Shown: piece after piece, positions 60,663 to 64,000 of the stretch
How the letters are laid out: each line of letters opens with the position of its first letter
Numbering within the stretch: position 1 is the first letter of the stretch
Assembly (NCBI GenBank): GCA_003934925.1
Contig: JQIX01000046.1
Coordinates: 38,723-102,722, forward strand
Direction: 5' to 3'
From: Epsilonproteobacteria bacterium (ex Lamellibrachia satsuma)
Lineage (GTDB): Bacteria > Campylobacterota > Campylobacteria > Campylobacterales > Sulfurovaceae
DNA length: 64,000 bases
The notes under the pieces: model-generated
Databases searched by the model: none
Told to the model about the DNA's origin: nothing
What the model saw: only the letters and a program-made list of their open reading frames with translations
Made by a program: the position numbers and the translations under genes

Positions 60663-61382
60663 TTGAACAAACATTTAAATGAGCTGATAGAGCTTTCAAA
60701 AATTGACCAGGCTATCGACAGCTATAACCCACAATTGGAAGCTGCAGACAAAAAAGTAGCAAAAGTACAAAAAAAGATCGATACAGCACAGGCGGAATTG
60801 GATGAACTGACTTCTGCCATTGCCGACAATGAAGAAAAAGTAAAAAGTTTTGAAGAACAACTTACGCTGCTTAATGAGCAACTTGCATCAAATGTAAAAA
60901 AAGCGAAAGAGATCACGACAGAAAAAGAGATGAAAGCACTCTCTTTGGAAGAAGATATCGCTAAAGAGAAGATGACATTTGCCAATGAAGAAATAGAAAG
61001 ACTTCAAGCTATCAATGAAACAAAAACAGCACTTCTTGATGAAGCAAATGAAAAAGTAGATGCACTTTCAGCGGATCTAAACAAGATAATGGAAGAAGTG
61101 TCCGCTGAAAAAGCTGAAATTGAGAAAAGTAAAGGCGAGCTTTTTGTAAAAAGAGAAGAGCTTAGCAGAAACATTGAACAAAAAGTACTTTCATTTTATG
61201 AAAAGATCCGTGCATGGGCCGGTAATACAGCAGTAGTACCTGTTAAGAAACAAGCATGTTACGGATGCTACATGAAACTGAATGACAAAACCTACTCGGA
61301 AGTGATCAAAGGGGACGAGATCGTGAACTGTCCTCACTGTGGTCGTATTCTTTATATCGAAAAAGTTACAGAAGAAGCATAA
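60663..61382 (+). CDS. Coiled-coil zinc-ribbon protein (CT398/HP0958-like)
   Basis: The 239-residue protein is almost all coiled coil up to about residue 185, then a zinc ribbon CYGCYMKLN ... CPHCGRILY. It resembles HP0958/FlgZ of Helicobacter, which binds RpoN and flaA mRNA in flagellar control, but the exact role here is unknown. Start is TTG 60663 with AAAGGA upstream. Confidence 0.8.
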   Translation: MNKHLNELIELSKIDQAIDSYNPQLEAADKKVAKVQKKIDTAQAELDELTSAIADNEEKVKSFEEQLTLLNEQLASNVKKAKEITTEKEMKALSLEEDIAKEKMTFANEEIERLQAINETKTALLDEANEKVDALSADLNKIMEEVSAEKAEIEKSKGELFVKREELSRNIEQKVLSFYEKIRAWAGNTAVVPVKKQACYGCYMKLNDKTYSEVIKGDEIVNCPHCGRILYIEKVTEEA

Positions 61383-61387
61383 ATAGA

Positions 61388-61415
61388 GCGTTCAGCGTTC
61401 AGCGTTCAGCGTTCA
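61388..61415. repeat. Heptanucleotide tandem repeat, four AGCGTTC units
   Basis: Four perfect AGCGTTC units follow the zinc-ribbon gene stop by five bases. The higher GC unit differs from the AT-rich heptamers elsewhere. A hairpin GGGGTG-GAA-CACCCC at 61425-61439 follows, ahead of the waaA ribosome site. Confidence 0.8.
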
Positions 61416-61453
61416 GAATATTTGGGGTGGAACACCCCGATTTTGGAGGCAAA

Positions 61454-62623
61454 GTGAATCAGCTATTTTTTCTCTCATATACTTTAGCTTCTTTTTTTCT
61501 TTATCTCATAGCTATTCCTTTTTTGTTGCTATTTTCCTTTAAATCGAAGTATAGAGACTCCATTCCTGCAAGATTTTTTTTATGGAAGAATCCGCCATTA
61601 AAGCCAGATGGTATCTGGTTCCACTCCTGTAGTTTCGGAGAAGCAAAAGCGATCAAGCCTCTGGTAGATGTACTGCCTCAAGATGTATTGCGCATGAGCA
61701 GTACAACAAATACAGGATTCAAAGCTATCAGTACCTATACAAAAGAGAGTAGATATTTACCTTTTGAACCATTATTGTTTGCCTGGCTAAAGCCACAGAA
61801 AGCTTTGGTAGTTATGGAAGCGGAGTTCTGGTATCTGCTCTTTGCTTTGGCACAAAAAAGAGGCGCTAAAACTTTACTGATCAATGCACGAATGAGTGAC
61901 AGGTCTTTTCCTAAATACAAGAAGATAGCTTGGTTCTATAGGCATATTTTTCACCATATAGATGAAGTGTATGCCCAAACCAAAAAAGATAAAGAACGTT
62001 TAGAATCTTTAGGGGCTAAAAATGTAATGGTAACGGGAAATATTAAACTTTCGAACCTTCCTTTACCTACAAAAGAACTAAAAAAGCCAGAGGGTCTGCT
62101 GATTTGTGCAGCAAGTACACATGAAGGTGAGGAAAGACTTATTTTAAAAGCGTTTTCTGACCTGAAAAAAGAAAAAAATGATGTTAAATTGATCATAGTG
62201 CCAAGACATCCTGAACGTTTTGGAAAGGTAAGCGGTATAGTTGAAAGTTTTTCTGAAGAAGAGCATTTGAATTGGCATAGATATTCCCAAAATGAAACAT
62301 TTGACAGTGATATAACAGTGGTGGACAGTTTGGGTGAATTGGTTAATATATATGCTGTTTCGGATATTGTCGTACTTGGAGGTGCCTTTGTGCCGATAGG
62401 AGGACACAATGCTGCTGAAGCAGCACAGTTTGGCTGCAAGATCATTTCCGGAAAACACTACTTCAATCAAAAAGATATTTTTGATGCGGTAGAAGGTATC
62501 GCTATAGTGGAAGCTTCAAACCTTTCACGAAGGCTGCAGCAGTTCTCACAGCTCAAGCCAACGAAGATCAGGTATCGTACAGATATGTCACCTATTATAG
62601 AAAGTTTAAAAGATGTTTTATAA
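61454..62623 (+). CDS. waaA: 3-deoxy-D-manno-octulosonic acid transferase
   Basis: The 389-residue protein starts with a membrane anchor and has WFHSCSFGEAKAIKPL, INARMSDRSFPKYKK, TGNIKL and the GGHNAAEAAQFG segment of KdtA. It attaches Kdo to lipid A precursor. GTG 61454 is chosen for the GGAGG site five bases upstream. It overlaps the next gene by 11 bases. Confidence 0.92.
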   Translation: MNQLFFLSYTLASFFLYLIAIPFLLLFSFKSKYRDSIPARFFLWKNPPLKPDGIWFHSCSFGEAKAIKPLVDVLPQDVLRMSSTTNTGFKAISTYTKESRYLPFEPLLFAWLKPQKALVVMEAEFWYLLFALAQKRGAKTLLINARMSDRSFPKYKKIAWFYRHIFHHIDEVYAQTKKDKERLESLGAKNVMVTGNIKLSNLPLPTKELKKPEGLLICAASTHEGEERLILKAFSDLKKEKNDVKLIIVPRHPERFGKVSGIVESFSEEEHLNWHRYSQNETFDSDITVVDSLGELVNIYAVSDIVVLGGAFVPIGGHNAAEAAQFGCKIISGKHYFNQKDIFDAVEGIAIVEASNLSRRLQQFSQLKPTKIRYRTDMSPIIESLKDVL

Positions 62624-62903
62624 TATAGAAAAAGGAAAAGTAAGTATACGTATCAAAGCACAGCCTGCAGCAAGCAAAAACGAGTTTTGCGAGATCTATG
62701 GTGAAGATGCCATCAAGATACGTATCAAAGCGCCGGCGGTTGAGGGTGCAGCGAATAAAGAATTGGTAAAGTTCCTCTCTAAAAGTTTTAAGGTTGCCAA
62801 AAGTGATATACTTTTCAAAACCGGACAAAACAGCAAGATTAAGATAATAGAATTTCCTTTAACGGAAAAATTCAATGAATGGATAGCAAAATATAAGGAA
62901 TAA
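62613..62903 (+). CDS. DUF167/YggU family protein
   Basis: The 96-residue protein has IRIKAQPAASKNEF and IRIKAPAVEGAANKELVKFLSK of the DUF167 family, which has a known fold but no firm function. It overlaps the 3' end of waaA and precedes the RluA-family gene by six bases. Confidence 0.85.
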   Translation: MFYNIEKGKVSIRIKAQPAASKNEFCEIYGEDAIKIRIKAPAVEGAANKELVKFLSKSFKVAKSDILFKTGQNSKIKIIEFPLTEKFNEWIAKYKE

Positions 62904-62909
62904 TGAAAA

Positions 62910-63647
62910 ATGGCTACAGATAAAGCATATAAAGTATTGGCACAGCAAAAAGATATCTCAAATAAAAAAGCAAAAGAGCTTATAGACAGAGGTCTTGTCT
63001 ATGTGGAAGATAGGAAGGTAAAGATTGCACGGGCTGAGATAAATACAGAGACAGATTTTCGTATAGAGTACCCGGATGACATAGAGATACTCTATCAAGA
63101 TGAAGATATTATTGCTATCAATAAACCGGCACAGGTGGACAGTTATGATATTCAGGATGCTATAGACGGTGCAGAACTTCTGCACAGGCTCGATAGGGAT
63201 ACGTCAGGTGTTTTGCTCCTTGGGAAAAATAGACCATTTATAGAACGTGCCATTAAAGAGTTTAAGAACAGAAGAGTAGAGAAGCATTATGTAGCATGGG
63301 TAGAGGGTGTCGTGTATGAAGCAGTTGAGATAGATGAGCCCATCTTTACCGTAAAAAAAGGTAAAGCCTTTTCGATGATCGACCCTGTACGCGGTAAAAA
63401 AGCATATACAAAAGTCACACCCGAAGAGATACAGGGTAAAAAATCCAAAGTAAATATAGAGATCACGACAGGAAGAACACACCAGATCCGTGTACACCTT
63501 GCCCACATAGGACATCCTATAGTAGGAGATGAGCAGTATGGAAGCCGCACACAAGCCAAACGAGTATTACTGCACTCTGCAAAGATGAAGATACTTGACT
63601 ATGAGTTCAATGCCAAAGAGCCTAAAGAGATAGCCAGATATAAATAG
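62910..63647 (+). CDS. RluA-family pseudouridine synthase with S4 domain
   Basis: The 245-residue protein has an N-terminal S4-like domain (to about 55) and the catalytic HRLDRDTSGVLLLGK with its Asp, plus GRTHQIRVHLAHIGHPIVGD. It isomerises uridine in rRNA or tRNA; the target site is not clear. Confidence 0.88.
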   Translation: MATDKAYKVLAQQKDISNKKAKELIDRGLVYVEDRKVKIARAEINTETDFRIEYPDDIEILYQDEDIIAINKPAQVDSYDIQDAIDGAELLHRLDRDTSGVLLLGKNRPFIERAIKEFKNRRVEKHYVAWVEGVVYEAVEIDEPIFTVKKGKAFSMIDPVRGKKAYTKVTPEEIQGKKSKVNIEITTGRTHQIRVHLAHIGHPIVGDEQYGSRTQAKRVLLHSAKMKILDYEFNAKEPKEIARYK

Positions 63648-63696
63648 GAAGTGTCAATACGTTATAATAAGGTATCCATAAATAAAAGGAGATTTC

Positions 63697-63840
63697 ATGA
63701 AGCTGTCAATTTTACTGCCAATTCTATTTATACTTACGATATCTTCATCTTATGCAGATTTTAAAAGTGATGTGGCAGATAAATATGCCAAGGGAGTGGA
63801 TACCATACTTTTTTTTGCTTCAGAAGATATTATAACTTAA
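63697..63840 (+). CDS. Small exported protein or remnant, 47 residues
   Basis: A good ribosome site (AAAGGAGA) and a signal peptide (MKLSILLPILFILTISSSYA) precede only about 27 mature residues (DFKSDVADKYAKGVDTILFF...). A TATAAT-like stretch is near 63664. It may be a true short periplasmic protein or the leftover of a longer gene cut by a frameshift. Confidence 0.45.
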   Translation: MKLSILLPILFILTISSSYADFKSDVADKYAKGVDTILFFASEDIIT

Positions 63841-64000
63841 CTTTCGCACCTAAACCCAAGCATTTTCTGAGTGACATCCTGCAACACAGTGATAATACTC
63901 ACTAAATCCTCATTCCTATTGACTACTTCTTCAATTTTAGCTATTTCATCAAGTATAGAGATAAAGACCTGCATGGCTATTGCCAGTGTATGAAGTTCAC
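63837..64000 (-). CDS. Partial CDS, C-terminal end of unknown protein
   Basis: The minus strand is open from the window edge to a stop at 63837-63839, encoding a helical tail with ISILDEIAKIEEVVNRNEDL and LQDVTQKMLGF. It overlaps the end of the convergent small gene by four bases. Chemotaxis- or sensor-type coiled segments have similar composition, but I cannot assign a family. Confidence 0.5.
   Translation of the reverse strand, partial: ELHTLAIAMQVFISILDEIAKIEEVVNRNEDLVSIITVLQDVTQKMLGFRCES

Overview
The window looks like chromosomal DNA from a member of the Campylobacterota (former Epsilonproteobacteria), most like Sulfurovum or a close relative. Pointers are the AT-rich coding style, a periplasmic nitrate reductase operon in the order napA-G-H-B-F-L-D, heme d1 genes with a fused NirD-NirL, a glutamine synthetase with Phe at the usual adenylylation Tyr, and the general gene content. 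No tRNA, rRNA, CRISPR array, transposase or phage gene was seen. Genes are tightly packed; the largest gap is about 300 bases, upstream of rpsB.

Layout. 1-5.7 kb: Trk potassium uptake, heme d1 gene nirF with a small periplasmic thioredoxin-fold protein, a ClC channel and a TrpD2/YbiB-like protein. 5.7-11.4 kb: nucleotide reduction and anaerobic metabolism: class I RNR small subunit nrdB, a divergent GAPDH, and a class III RNR operon in which NrdD is split, with the glycyl-radical domain on a separate 57-residue ORF behind an LpdD-like protein and next to nrdG. 11.4-19.3 kb: two small c-type cytochromes, a diheme peroxidase, a pentaheme cytochrome, then nirJ, nirE, a Crp/Fnr regulator, nirDL and a siroheme synthase N-terminal protein. 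19.4-21.4 kb: a DUF2249-type protein, a polytopic NnrS/heme-copper-like membrane protein and a SufT/MIP18-like protein. 21.7-30.0 kb: the nap operon, including a NapB with an extra N-terminal cytochrome domain and three small proteins of unknown function. 30-35 kb: aldehyde dehydrogenase, DUF420, DUF523, a DegP-like protease and a Bcp peroxiredoxin. 35.5-64 kb: mostly housekeeping (rpsB-tsf, lolD, prfB, panC, ftsI/ftsW/murG, alaS, maf, bioF-like, PBP1A, NhaP-type antiporter, glnA, PHP phosphatase, U32 protein, purE, glyQ, nif3-like, zinc ribbon, waaA, DUF167, RluA family).

A regulon theme runs through 1.6-21.7 kb. Copies of a 14-base palindrome of the form TTGAY-N4-RTCAA lie upstream of nirF, nrdB, gap, nrdD, the peroxidase, both small cytochromes, the pentaheme cytochrome, nirDL, the siroheme gene and, less perfectly, the DUF2249 gene and napA. 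In most cases a -10-like hexamer is centred 30 to 33 bases from the palindrome centre, as expected for class II activation. The Crp/Fnr protein encoded in the middle (16868-17569) has the E-xx-SR recognition helix known to read TTGAT but lacks the N-terminal Fe-S cysteines of FNR, so it is a good candidate for a nitrogen-oxide-responsive master regulator of nitrate and nitrite respiration and of dNTP synthesis.

Two dispersed repeat classes decorate the intergenic DNA: GTAG-headed palindromes of REP/BIME type (near 13.0, 21.0, 27.7, 56.9 and 59.8 kb) and tandem heptanucleotide runs (near 15.9, 17.6, 34.3, 37.7, 39.7, 39.8 and 61.4 kb). Several of them overlap the ends of genes.
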